A stretch of DNA of 64,000 nt from Acidobacteriota bacterium (GCA_003388555.1 QQVD01000023.1:62001-126000); one strand, 5' to 3'. Shown: positions 51,926 through 60,904, numbered from the stretch's first letter. Numbers and translations: made by a program. Notes: a model not told the origin generated them from the letters alone.

Positions 51926-52909
51926 ATGCCCAGAGCGCCCCGCTACCTCGAGCCGGGTAGCCCCGTCGTCATCACCCATCGCTGCTTCCAGTCCCGCTTC
52001 CTGCTGCGGCCGAGCAAGCTCGTCAACGCGCTGATCCTCGGCGTCGTCGCCCTCGCGCAGCAGCTCTACGGGATGAAGATCCACTACCTGGTGGTGATGA
52101 GCAACCATCTCCACCTTCTGATCACGCCGGACAGCCTGCAGCAGCTCGAGCGCTTCCAGCGCTTCGTCGGCGGCAACATCTCGAAGGAAGTTGGCAAGGC
52201 CCAAGGGTGGGAAGGCGGCATCTTCCGCGGCCGCTACAGCATGGTCAACGTCACCGACGAGGTGCTGGCGCAGGCCGGTCGATTGAAGTACCTGCTCGCT
52301 CACGGCGTGAAGGAGGGCCTCGTCCGCCGCCCGCAGGACTGGCCTGGGATCCATGCGGTGAAGCAGTTGATCAAGGGGGCGATGCGGATCCGCGGCGGCC
52401 AGTGGATCGATCGCTCCGGCCTCTTCCAGGCCACCCAGGGCTACGAGAGCAACCCGCGCGCGAAGAACCGGCGGGTTCGCAAGAAGCAACCGCGGCGCAT
52501 CGACTTCACCCGCAAGCTCGACGTTGTGCTCTCACCGATCCCCTGCTGGGAACATCTAACAAGCAAGGAGTACCGAGCCGCCGTCCTCGGGCTGCTGCAC
52601 GAGATCGCCAACGACCACGGCGACCTGATCCAGCAGGTGCCCGACGACTGGAAGAAGCGCATCCTGAGCCGGGATCCAAAGCCCCGTCCGCGGAAGACCA
52701 AGCGCAGCCCCAGGCCGCTGTGCCACGCCGCCACTCGTGAGGCATGGCTCGAGTTCAAGGAGCGCTTTAGCGAGTACGTCAGCGCCTACATGAGCGCCTC
52801 GGCTCTCCTGCGCAGCGGAGTCCTGGCCGCCCTCGAGCACTTCCCCAAGGGCTGCCACCTGCCGAGGCTCACCGGCGATCTCCGCCTGGCGCTCGAGCGG
52901 CCGGGATAG
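51926..52909 (+). CDS. RAYT (REP-associated, IS200-like) transposase, copy 4 (divergent)
   Basis: A 327-residue Y1 transposase. The domain starts at once (GSPVVITHRCFQSRFLLRPS); the HUH motif is H61-L-H63 in VVMSNHLHLLITP, followed by RFVGGNISKEVGKAQGW and GGIFRGRYSMVNV. It lacks the 70-residue N-terminus of copies 1-3 but shares the basic region (PRPRKTKRSPRPL) and the tail (YMSASALLRSG...HFPKGCHLPRL). It is thus a second RAYT subfamily. Its 3' end and flank are copied at 39606-39800, and an element A lies 200 bp downstream (53113). Confidence 0.88.
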   Translation: MPRAPRYLEPGSPVVITHRCFQSRFLLRPSKLVNALILGVVALAQQLYGMKIHYLVVMSNHLHLLITPDSLQQLERFQRFVGGNISKEVGKAQGWEGGIFRGRYSMVNVTDEVLAQAGRLKYLLAHGVKEGLVRRPQDWPGIHAVKQLIKGAMRIRGGQWIDRSGLFQATQGYESNPRAKNRRVRKKQPRRIDFTRKLDVVLSPIPCWEHLTSKEYRAAVLGLLHEIANDHGDLIQQVPDDWKKRILSRDPKPRPRKTKRSPRPLCHAATREAWLEFKERFSEYVSAYMSASALLRSGVLAALEHFPKGCHLPRLTGDLRLALERPG

Positions 52910-53137
52910 CAGGCCCACCTGCCGAGCGATGGGCTGATTCGGCTCGTCGTCCTCGGCAGGAAGGTTCGCCAGCCACCGAGTGCAGAGGCTGGTCATCCCC
53001 TGGAGCGGCGTGATGCCGTCCGGGGCTGAGGTGTGTCTACGGGTCTCTGGCGTGTGCGGGGAAGAGGTTCGAAGAGCTCGACCGAGCCGGTTGGGCCCGA
53101 TTGGGCTTCGGGCTTCTTCTCAGACGACTGGCACCTT
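52910..53137 (+). repeat. RAYT copy 4 downstream flank ending in element A
   Basis: About 200 bp shared with 39620-39863 and partly with 39515-39601; it ends in TTCTTCTCAGACGACTGGCA plus CCTTC (element A, 53113-53137). The shared flank plus terminal hairpin suggests that this is the mobilised unit of copy 4. Confidence 0.75.
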
Positions 53138-53144
53138 CTCTTCC

Positions 53145-53627
53145 GCTCCTCTGGCCGTGTCTTCCGGACCCTCAATGTGGTCGACGACGCAACTCGCGAA
53201 TGCCTGGTCATCGAGGTGGATGTCTCGCTGACCGGCGCGCGCACCGCCCGAGTCCTGGAGCGCCTCGTCGAACCTTCGCGGCGTGCCGCAACGGATCGTC
53301 CTCGACAACGGGACAGAGTGCACAAGCAAGGCACTCGATCAGTGGGCCTTCGTGCACGGCGTTTCGCTCTGGTTTATCCGACCCGGTAAATCCGTCGAGA
53401 ACTGCTACGTGGAGAGCTTCAACGGCAAGTTTCGCGACGAGTGCCTCAACCTGCACTGATCTACCAGCTTCGACGATGCACGGCGCCGGATCGAGATATG
53501 GCGACGGTACTACAACGACGTCAGGCCCCACTCGGCGCACGATGGCACGTCGCCGGCGGTCTACCGGAGGGGGCTCCGGTCGCAAGCTCCCCCCGCCCCC
53601 TCGGAGAACACTGCGATGATGGGCTGA
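53145..53627 (+). pseudogene. IS3-family transposase (orfB) remnant with frame damage
   Basis: First frame: VFRTLNVVDDATRECLVIEV then LTGARTARVLERL. After a frameshift near 53270 the next frame continues GVPQRIVLDNGTECTSKALD, WFIRPGKSVENCYVESFNGK, FRDECLN, then a stop at about 53458 and SFDDARRRIEIWRRYYNDVR PHSAH in the same frame. The DDE residues (Asp in VVDD, Asp in LDNG, Glu in VESFNG) can be seen, but the N-terminal part and orfA are absent. Inactive IS copy, starting directly after element A. Confidence 0.85.
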
Positions 53628-53705
53628 ACTCTCACTTACACTGGCACCACAACGGGGAGCAGGCCAGCTTCTTCGCACGGTACCCGGTGGCATTCTCGCG
53701 ATCAA

Positions 53706-53728
53706 TCTCTTAGACGACTGGCATCTTC
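53706..53728 (+). repeat. Element A hairpin (degenerate)
   Basis: TCTCTTAGACGACTGGCATC followed by TTC, between two IS3 remnants from different elements. Confidence 0.75.
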
Positions 53729-53746
53729 TTTCCCCCCGAGGAGGTT

Positions 53747-54060
53747 AGGATGTTGGAGAGCATGAGCCGCGCCGGCAACTGCTACGACAACGCGGTGGCG
53801 GAGAGCCTCCTAGACTCCCTGGCGACCGAGATGGACACTGAGTCTTCAAGGGCCGCGAGCACTCCGAGCGCGAGGACTTCGTCAATCTCGAGGTCTACTA
53901 CGGCCAGCGGCGCCGTCACTCGGCGCTCAGCCTGATCAGCCCCGCTGTCTTCGAGCGCCGACGAGCGGCCGAGGCAGCATGATGAGGGGGCCAACTCCTC
54001 GCCGGCTGACGTCGACTCGGGTCGCCAACTCCAGTGTCCGCTTGTTGAAGGCGTGTGGCT
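53747..54060 (+). pseudogene. Second IS3-family transposase remnant with right end
   Basis: The frame at 53747 reads MSRAGNCYDNAVAESLLDSL, the conserved core of another IS3-type orfB, then shifts; a second frame gives EDFVNLEVYYGQRRRHSALS and LISPAVFERRR, stopping at 53982. The following bases to about 54060 (CTCCTCGCCGGCTGACGTCG, CCAGTGTCCGCTTGTTG) form the element end. Similar ends without transposase occur at 24031-24150 and 41965-42094. It is a different IS from the one before it. Confidence 0.82.
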
Positions 54061-54336
54061 AGGCCCGCCGTCCATGACAGCGCCGCTGGCACCCTCCCTC
54101 CCTTATAATCACCTTACTCTGTCACTGCGCTTCCTCGGCTCGGCTTGGCGTGGTGCTTGAATTGCGAGGGGAATCAGGTCTCTGTCTTCGGAGACATGAC
54201 CGGATCATCGTGGCGACTGGCGGCGCCGAAGGCAGATTCTGTCGGCCAGAGAGCCTCGCGCCTACCATGAATGGGCCATGGTATGGGATTGGAGAGATGA
54301 CAGGGTTGCGCAGCCTTACGCACCGCACAACAAATC

Positions 54337-55236
54337 ATGCCTAGATTGAGCGCCAGACAGCGAGAGCTGCTGATACTCCTTAACGCGTTCGGTGGCCGAG
54401 CGGCGAACTTGGACTTTCAGAAGTGGCTATTTCTGTACTGCCATGAGCATTCGGAGGGCCAGCGTCTGTATGATTTCGTCCCTTATCGCTTCGGCGCGTT
54501 CTCGTTCACCTCTTATTCGGACCGCCGGAAGTTGATCGAGCGCGGCTTTCTCGCCGACGAAGAGAAAGTCTGGCTCATTACGGATGATGGGCGAGATGTC
54601 GTGGGAGACAACCACGACCTCAGCGCGTCTTCCTTCGCGGCGAGGTTCCGCGATCTTCGTGGTGAAGCTCTCGTGGCCGAAAGCTACCGGCGAGCACCTT
54701 TCTATGCTACTCGAAGCGAGATTGCGGACCGAGTGCTGAAGGGCGATGCCGCGGTCCTCAGTCGAATCAACGCAGCCAAGCCAAGGACGGGCGACCAAGC
54801 GCTGGCCACGATTGGCTATGAGGGGCGGTCGTTGGAGGTCTATCTCAACGAGCTTCTTCGAGCGGGCGTCACGTTGCTGTGTGACGTGCGGCGGAATCCG
54901 ATTAGCCGAAAGTACGGCTTCTCGAAGAGAACTCTCGCGAGGAGCGCCGAGAGTCTGGGAATCCGCTATGAGCATCTCCCGCAGCTAGGAATCTCATCGG
55001 AGAAGCGCCGTCAGGTTGAGACGACAGCTGACCTCGAAGCGCTTTTCAGAGACTATGAGCGTTCAAGTCTTCCACAGCAAGGCGAGGCGTTGGACACGAT
55101 TCGGCGGTGGATTGCTAAAGGCGAGAGAGTGGCGTTGACCTGCTACGAGCGTCTGCCTGAGCATTGCCATAGGCACTGCGTTGCTGGAGCGCTCGAACTC
55201 ACCCGAGACAAACAGATCGTAACGGCGCACTTGTGA
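54337..55236 (+). CDS. DUF488-domain protein with N-terminal winged-helix-like domain
   Basis: A 299-residue protein. Residues 1-90 (QRELLILLNAFGGRAANLDF, YDFVPYRFGAFSFTSYSDRR) resemble the small helical domain seen in SocA/Panacea-type proteins, a loose match. Residues about 145-295 are DUF488: ALATIGYEGRSLEVYLNELL, LLCDVRRNPISRKYGFSK, IRYEHLPQLGIS and the C-terminal ALTCYERLPEHCHRHCVAGA with conserved Cys and His. The family's biochemical function is unknown. It lies 6 bp before its partner gene, both with lower GC than the surroundings, right beside IS3 remnants, which suggests transfer. TATAAT at 54104-54109 is a possible -10 box. Confidence 0.8.
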   Translation: MPRLSARQRELLILLNAFGGRAANLDFQKWLFLYCHEHSEGQRLYDFVPYRFGAFSFTSYSDRRKLIERGFLADEEKVWLITDDGRDVVGDNHDLSASSFAARFRDLRGEALVAESYRRAPFYATRSEIADRVLKGDAAVLSRINAAKPRTGDQALATIGYEGRSLEVYLNELLRAGVTLLCDVRRNPISRKYGFSKRTLARSAESLGIRYEHLPQLGISSEKRRQVETTADLEALFRDYERSSLPQQGEALDTIRRWIAKGERVALTCYERLPEHCHRHCVAGALELTRDKQIVTAHL

Positions 55237-55242
55237 GGTCCA

Positions 55243-56064
55243 ATGACCAAGGAGCGGATTCTCGTCACGGTCAAGACGTACCCGACGCTTTCCCGGAAGT
55301 ACGGCGAAACCGTCTGTACCGCAGGCGTACGTGCGGACGGTTCCTGGGTCAGGCTCTACCCTGTTCCTTTCAGGCGCCTCGACGAGCAAGACCGGTATCG
55401 CCTGTATGACTGGATCGAATGCGATCTGAGACGGAACGACTCTGACCCGAGACCGGAGACATATCGACCGATAGACCCAGACGCGCTGCATCGGGTGGAT
55501 CACCTTGGAACCGGCGCTCGATGGCGAGAACGACGTCGGATCTTGCTCGAAACTGCTCGGGTCTATGACCGATTAGACGAGCTGGTCGCGGCCGCGAAGT
55601 CCAACACGGCATCCCTGGCCGTCTTCAAGCCCCGCTTAGTTCGCGACTTCATCTGGGAAGAAGACGCAGCTGACTGGGATCCCAAGAAGCTCGCGGAGAT
55701 GCGTGCCCTGACCGATCAACTCGACCTCTACGACGACAACACATGGAGAGAGACTTTTAAGGTAATACCGAAGCTGCCTTACAACTTCTCGTACAGGTTC
55801 GAAGATGCGGCGGGGACGAAGAGCGAGCTGCAGGTACTTGAGTGGCAGGCCGGCGCCCTGTACTGGAACTGCCTTCGCAGCAGCGAGGGGGACGAGGCGC
55901 GGGCTCTGAAAAAGGTGAGACAGAAGTACTTCGACGAGTTCCTCAGGACCGATCTGCACTTCTTCCTCGGGACGACTCAGCAATTTCACTTTGTTGCGCC
56001 GAACCCTTGGGTGATCGTCGGAGTCTTCCCGATCCCGCACGAGAACCAACTGGAGCTCTTCTAG
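55243..56064 (+). CDS. Unrecognised partner of the DUF488 protein
   Basis: A 273-residue soluble protein. The N-terminus (ILVTVKTYPTLSRKYGETVC, TAGVRADGSWVRLYPVPFR) is highly patterned and beta-rich; the middle is helical and charged; near the end QFHFVAPNPWVIVGVFPIP is followed by a short acidic C-terminus (ENQLELF). I recall the same N-terminal pattern in uncharacterised proteins encoded next to DUF488 proteins, but cannot name a family. No signal peptide or membrane segment. With the upstream gene it forms a two-gene operon (6-bp gap, GAGG ribosome site). A role in stress or phage defence is possible, unproven. Confidence 0.75.
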   Translation: MTKERILVTVKTYPTLSRKYGETVCTAGVRADGSWVRLYPVPFRRLDEQDRYRLYDWIECDLRRNDSDPRPETYRPIDPDALHRVDHLGTGARWRERRRILLETARVYDRLDELVAAAKSNTASLAVFKPRLVRDFIWEEDAADWDPKKLAEMRALTDQLDLYDDNTWRETFKVIPKLPYNFSYRFEDAAGTKSELQVLEWQAGALYWNCLRSSEGDEARALKKVRQKYFDEFLRTDLHFFLGTTQQFHFVAPNPWVIVGVFPIPHENQLELF

Positions 56065-56336
56065 TTAGGCGGCCTGTTCCGGTCTGGCTTGCTGGGGTCT
56101 GGCGAAGAGGCGCCGGTGTGAGTGTCGAGGCGCACCGTGACGGAGAGCCTCCCCTCGCTCAGGAAGCGCAGAGCAGATTCGATCCCAACGGCAGATCGTC
56201 CCGGGTGCACCCGCTGAAGCTATGCGCGAATCGCCTCGGGGTCCGCATCCGATCACGCTCACCCGCGGAAGCAATCGCGACAACCGAACCGAGCACGAGC
56301 ATTCCTCCCGCCAGCACGGCGATCCCCCGGCGCCTC

Positions 56337-57380
56337 TCAATACGAGAACGGCCACGTCCGAAAATAGTCCTTCACATTCCGCCACAACTTCGCCAATCCC
56401 TCCGGCTCCAGCACCAGGAACAGGATCACCACCAGCCCGAACACCCCCTGCTGCACGAACGGCAGCACCGCGGCGATTCCGGGGGCGCTGGTCTGCAGGT
56501 CGCGGCCGACGGTGGTGATGAGGGCGGGTAGCAGGGTGAGGAAGGCGGCGCCGAAGAAGGAGCCGCTGACGGTGCCGAGGCCGCCGATGATGATCATCGC
56601 CAGGTAGGTGATGGAGGTCTCGAGGGTGAAGCGCTCCCAGGTGACGATGCCGCGGTAGTGGGCGATGAGCGCGCCGGAGAGGCCGACGAGGAAGGACGAG
56701 GTGGCGAAGGCGACGAGTTTGGTGCGGAAGACGTCGACGCCGAGGGCGGAGGCGGCGATGTCTTGATCGCGCACGGCGACCATCGCGCGGCCGACGCGTG
56801 AGCGGAAGAGGTTGGCGACGAAGAGGGCGACGAGCAGCGCCAGGCCGACCGAGATCCAGTAGAAGTTGAAGTCGCGGTTGAGGCGCACGCCGAAGAGGCG
56901 CGGCGAGGGCACGACGAGCGCCTCGGTGCCGCCGGTGAGCCCCGTCCAGTGGGTGATGACCCACTCGACGATCTGCTGCGCGGCGAGGGTGGCGATCGCC
57001 AGGTAGAGGCCCTTGAGGCGCAGCGACGGCAGGCCGAAGAACACGCCGATGGCGGCGGTGATCAGGCAGGCGATGGGGATCGACAGGAAGAAGGGGATGT
57101 CGAAGCGCGCCGCGAAGATGCCCGAGGAGTAGGCGCCGATCGCCATGAAGGCGCCCTGGCCGAGCGAGATCTGCCCGGTGTAGCCGACCAGCACGTTGAG
57201 GCCGAGGGCGCCGATGGTGGCGATGGCGATCTGGTTGGCGAGGGTGAGCCAGTAGGTGTCGGCGAAGAAGGGGAAGACGCAGAGGGCGGCGAGGAAGAGG
57301 CCGAGGCGGAGTTTCTCGAGCGGCAGCCGGCGGAGCTGCATGTCGCCCTGGTAGTCGGAGAAGAAGACGCCGCTTCTCAT
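56337..57380 (-). CDS. livM: Branched-chain amino-acid-type ABC permease, LivM family
   Basis: A 347-residue polytopic membrane protein with about ten segments. Hallmarks: ANQIAIATIGALGLNVLVGY, TGQISLGQGAFMAIGAYSSG, the coupling region AVRDQDIAASALGVDVFRTK and MIIIGGLGTVSGSFFGAAFL. It would form the transport channel together with LivH. The ATG at 57380 is followed by a short cytoplasmic N-terminus. It is the last gene of the liv-type operon in this window, separated from livH by 430 bp of hairpin-rich DNA. In Acidobacteriota-like operons with an acyl-CoA ligase the substrate may be a hydrophobic amino acid or another carboxylate; not determinable here. Confidence 0.92.
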   Translation of the reverse strand: MRSGVFFSDYQGDMQLRRLPLEKLRLGLFLAALCVFPFFADTYWLTLANQIAIATIGALGLNVLVGYTGQISLGQGAFMAIGAYSSGIFAARFDIPFFLSIPIACLITAAIGVFFGLPSLRLKGLYLAIATLAAQQIVEWVITHWTGLTGGTEALVVPSPRLFGVRLNRDFNFYWISVGLALLVALFVANLFRSRVGRAMVAVRDQDIAASALGVDVFRTKLVAFATSSFLVGLSGALIAHYRGIVTWERFTLETSITYLAMIIIGGLGTVSGSFFGAAFLTLLPALITTVGRDLQTSAPGIAAVLPFVQQGVFGLVVILFLVLEPEGLAKLWRNVKDYFRTWPFSY

Positions 57381-57809
57381 TTCGAGGCCTCGCGGTCGCG
57401 CTGTTCGGGTGCCCCTGCTGCGTGGCGTGGCCCGAGGCCGGGTGGCGCGGGCACTCCCCCGTCTGAAGACGGGGGTGTCGGCAGAGCTTCTGAAGGACCA
57501 CCACCTGAAGGTGGTGGCGTCCGAGCCCAGTCGGCCGCACGCCCGGCAAAGACGCCGCGTGTCATGGAGGCTCCTCGGTCGTGCTCCAGGGTGGTTGGAG
57601 AGGTCGCGGGGGAGGTCGGTGCTGGGCCTTCGTGCGGAGGACCGGGGCGGTGGCCGCACTTGGGGGCGCGTGGATTCCCGCTTTCGCGGGAATGACGGAC
57701 TTGGGGGGCGGTGGCGGCGGCAAGGTGACGGGTCGGCTTCACGCGACGCATGGATCCCAAATCGAGTTTGGGATGACAGTCGTTCAAACCGCGCGCGCCG
57801 CGCCGGAGA
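57381..57809. repeat. Four-hairpin island between livM and livH
   Basis: Four hairpins with 8-bp stems: CCCCCGTC-TGAA-GACGGGGG (57456-57475), CCACCACC-TGAA-GGTGGTGG (57498-57517), ATTCCCGC-TTTC-GCGGGAAT (57674-57693) and ATCCCAAA-TCGAG-TTTGGGAT (57754-57774). The first two share the TGAA loop; the last two are both followed by GACRG. The third resembles a widespread bacterial intergenic repeat. They could stabilise the livH mRNA end or be repeat elements. No gene is seen in this stretch. Confidence 0.9.
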
Positions 57810-58682
57810 TCACACACGCTCGATGATCTCCTTGCCGAACAGGCCGTAGGGGCGGACCATGAGCACGAGGATGAGGACGATGTAGGGGACGATGAGGTTG
57901 AGGCCGTGACCGATGTAGCCGCCGGTGTAGACCTCGAGCAGGCCGATGATGGCGCCGCCGACGACGGCGCCGGGGATGGAGTCGAGGCCGCCGAGGATGA
58001 CGACGGGGAAGACCTTGAGGCCGACGATGCTGATCTCGCCGCCGACGCCGACGATGTTGGCGAGCAAGATGCCGCCGATGGAGGCGCTGACGGCGGCGAG
58101 GGCCCAGGCGATGGCGAGCACGCGCGGGATGCGGATGCCCATCGACAGGGCGGCCTGCTGGTCGTCGGCGATGGCGCGCATGGCGATGCCTTCGCGGGTG
58201 GTCTTGAAGAAGAGCGACAGCAGACCGAGCAGCACCGCGGCGACGACGATGGTGAGCAGGCGATCGGCGCCGACGATGGCGGAGCCGATCTGCACCTCGC
58301 CGCTGGGCAGGAAGGCGGGGAAGGCGCGCGGCCGCGGCCCCCAGATGCCGTTGACCAGTGCCTTGAGCACCGAGGAGAGGCCGATGGTGACCATGATCAT
58401 CGAGATCACCGGCTCGCCGATCAGCGGCCGCAGCACGGTGCGCTCGATCACCAGCCCGACCGCCGCCGCCGAGAGCATGGTGAGCAGCACGCCGAGCGAC
58501 CACGGCAGACCGAACTGGCCGACGAAGGCGAAGCACAGGTAGGCGCCGAAGAGGAGCAACTCGCCCTGGGCGAAGTTGATGACGTCGCTGGCCTTGTAGA
58601 TCACCACGAAGCCGACGGCGACCAGCGCGTAGACCATGCCGTTGGTGAGCCCGGAGAGGGTGAGCTGGAGGAAAGTGTCCAT
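57810..58682 (-). CDS. livH: Branched-chain amino-acid-type ABC permease, LivH family
   Basis: A 290-residue membrane protein with the LivH pattern: LQLTLSGLTNGMVYALVAVG, DVINFAQGELLLFGAYLCF, GIAMRAIADDQQAALSMGIR (the EAA-like coupling loop) and KVFPVVILGGLDSIPGAVVG. Length and order of segments are normal. It starts at 58682, 182 bp after the acyl-CoA ligase stop, and forms the channel with LivM. The substrate-binding protein (LivK/LivJ) and second ATPase (LivF) are not in the window and may lie elsewhere. Confidence 0.92.
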   Translation of the reverse strand: MDTFLQLTLSGLTNGMVYALVAVGFVVIYKASDVINFAQGELLLFGAYLCFAFVGQFGLPWSLGVLLTMLSAAAVGLVIERTVLRPLIGEPVISMIMVTIGLSSVLKALVNGIWGPRPRAFPAFLPSGEVQIGSAIVGADRLLTIVVAAVLLGLLSLFFKTTREGIAMRAIADDQQAALSMGIRIPRVLAIAWALAAVSASIGGILLANIVGVGGEISIVGLKVFPVVILGGLDSIPGAVVGGAIIGLLEVYTGGYIGHGLNLIVPYIVLILVLMVRPYGLFGKEIIERV

Positions 58683-58864
58683 CTAGGGGCTCCTGTCGAT
58701 AGCTGTTGCGACGCCGATCGCGGACGCTTGGGTGCGGGACATCGCGAGACGACGCGCGCTGCTGTCACTCGGCGAGGCGATCTCGTTGGCGCACCGGCCC
58801 CAGCGACCCCACCATCCATCACCACCTGTTCGCAGTGCATGGGGACCCGGGAAGAGCACGCTGC

Positions 58865-60904
58865 TCATGCCGACTCCCTCCCAGCGCCACCACCCGACGC
58901 GCTCGCGACACCCGCCTCCCCCGCACCGGTGTCCAAGGTCTCGATCTTCAGCTCGGTGTCGATCTCGGCGCTGGAGCCGTCCTGGTAGGTGATGGCGCTG
59001 CGGATGGCGACGCGGTCGCTGCTGCCGTAGAGGCCGTCGACCAGGGTTCGGTAGCGCTCGGCGACGAAGCCGCGGCGCACCTTGCGGGTGCGGGTGAGCT
59101 CTTCGTCGTCGGCGTCGAGTTCTTTGTGCAGCAGCAGGAAGCGGCGCACCCGCGCGGAGACGGGCAGGTCCTGGTTCATGCGCTCGACGTGGGCGCGCAC
59201 CAGGGCGTAGACCTCGGGCTTCTGCGACAGGTCGGTGAAGGTGGTGTAGGCGAGGTGGCGGCGCTCGGCCCAGGTGCCGGTGTTGGCGAAGTCGATGGTG
59301 ATCATCGCGGTGATGGTCTCGAGACTTCCGCCGCCGAAGACCACCGCCTCGCGCACGTAGGGCGAGAACTTGAGCTTGTTCTCGATGAACTGCGGCGAGA
59401 AGCGGGTGCCGTCGCCGAGCGTCATCACGTCCTTCTTGCGGTCGATGACCACCAGGTGCTCACCCTCCATCATCCCGGCGTCGCCCGAGTGCAGCCAGCC
59501 GCCCTGTAGGGTCTCGGCGGTGGCCTCGGGGTTCTTGAAGTAGCCCTGGAAGACGGCCGGGCCGCGGGCGAGGATCTCGCCGTCGTCGGCGAGCTTCAGC
59601 TCGACGCCGGGCACCGGCACGCCGACGGTGTGGTAGCGGATGTCGTCGTCGCGGTGCGCCACCGAGATGCCGGAGACCTCGGTCTGGCCGTAGATCTGCT
59701 TCAGGTTGACGCCGATGGCGTGGAAGAAGCGGAAGACGTCGGGGCCGAGGGCGGCGCCGCCGGTGTAGGCGCGCTCGACTCGGCGCAGGCCGAGGTGATC
59801 GCGCAGCCACACGTGGCAGCTCCACTCGGCGAGCAGGTCGCGCAGGCGCTGCGCGGCGCCGCGCGAGGCGCCCTCGCGCTCGCCGTCGGCGCGGGCGTAG
59901 CCGGCGCGCAGGGCGCGCTCGTAGACCCAGCGCTTGAGGCGCGACGTGTCTTCGATCTTCACCTGCACCTCGGACTGCAGGTTCTCCCAGATGCGCGGCG
60001 GCGAGAACATCATGTGGGGGCCGATCTCGCGCAGGTTGAGCTGCACCGTCTCGGGCTCCTCGGGGAAGCTCATCGCGAAGCCCACCGCCAGGCCGCAGGC
60101 GACGCCGATCATCTGCTCGCCGATCCACGCCAGCGGCAGGAACGAGAGGTAGGCGGCGTCGCGCCGCATCGGGTCGATCTGGTGGAAGCTCTCGGCCATG
60201 GTGAGCAGGTTGCGGTGCGAGAGCATCGCCAGCTTGGGCCGGCCGGTGGTGCCGGAGGTGGTGGCGAAGAGCGCGACGTCGTCGGGCTGGGTGGCCGCCA
60301 CCGCCACGCGCCAGCTCTCGGCCCCTTCGGCGCCTCGCGCCCGGCCGCGCTCCTCCACCTGCTCGAAGCGCAGCAGGCGCGGGTCGTCGTAGTCGCGCAG
60401 GCCGCGGGGATCGAAGGTGATGATCCAGCGCACCTTGGCGAAGGGGTCGGGCGGCGCCGGGGAGGCGCCGCCGTTCTCGCCGCCGGCTTCCTCCCCGTTT
60501 TCCGAGTCCTCCGAGACCTCGATCGCCTCGAGCAGCTTGTCGACCTGCTCCTGGTCCTCGGCGACCACGATCTCGCACTCGGCGAACTCCACCAGGTGGG
60601 CGATCTCGAGCGCCGCCGAATCCTGGTAGAGGCCCATGGCGACGCCGCCGAGCGACTGCGCCGCGAGCTCGGCGATCACCCACTCGGGACGGTTGTCGCC
60701 GAGGATGGCGATCGCCTGACCGCGGCGCAGGCCGAGCTGCTCGAGGCCTAAGGCGAAGTCGCGCACTCGGTCGCGCGCCTGCTGCCACGAGAAGGTCTGC
60801 CAGATGCCGAACTCCTTCTCGCGCAGCGCCGGCAGGTCCGCGATCTGCTCGGCGTTGCGCTGCAGCAGGCCCGGCAGGGTCGACTCGGAGACCGGCGGGG
60901 TCAC
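58865..60904 (-). CDS. AMP-binding long-chain acyl-CoA ligase-like enzyme
   Basis: A 679-residue member of the ANL superfamily. Motifs: LFATTSGTTGRPKLAMLSHR (phosphate loop), YTGGAALGPDVFRFFHAIGV, IYGQTEVSGISVAHRDDD, the hinge-preceding LHSGDAGMMEGEHLVVIDRK and KKDVMTLGDGTRFSPQFIEN. It resembles the long-chain FadD15-like proteins commonly embedded in liv operons of Acidobacteriota, Deltaproteobacteria and Chloroflexota. An acidic insertion (about 130-155, SEDSENGEEAGGENGG) is a variable loop. It starts at GTG 60904, which overlaps the ATPase gene stop (GTGA). It probably activates the transported or a derived fatty acid. Confidence 0.9.
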   Translation of the reverse strand: MTPPVSESTLPGLLQRNAEQIADLPALREKEFGIWQTFSWQQARDRVRDFALGLEQLGLRRGQAIAILGDNRPEWVIAELAAQSLGGVAMGLYQDSAALEIAHLVEFAECEIVVAEDQEQVDKLLEAIEVSEDSENGEEAGGENGGASPAPPDPFAKVRWIITFDPRGLRDYDDPRLLRFEQVEERGRARGAEGAESWRVAVAATQPDDVALFATTSGTTGRPKLAMLSHRNLLTMAESFHQIDPMRRDAAYLSFLPLAWIGEQMIGVACGLAVGFAMSFPEEPETVQLNLREIGPHMMFSPPRIWENLQSEVQVKIEDTSRLKRWVYERALRAGYARADGEREGASRGAAQRLRDLLAEWSCHVWLRDHLGLRRVERAYTGGAALGPDVFRFFHAIGVNLKQIYGQTEVSGISVAHRDDDIRYHTVGVPVPGVELKLADDGEILARGPAVFQGYFKNPEATAETLQGGWLHSGDAGMMEGEHLVVIDRKKDVMTLGDGTRFSPQFIENKLKFSPYVREAVVFGGGSLETITAMITIDFANTGTWAERRHLAYTTFTDLSQKPEVYALVRAHVERMNQDLPVSARVRRFLLLHKELDADDEELTRTRKVRRGFVAERYRTLVDGLYGSSDRVAIRSAITYQDGSSAEIDTELKIETLDTGAGEAGVASASGGGAGRESA

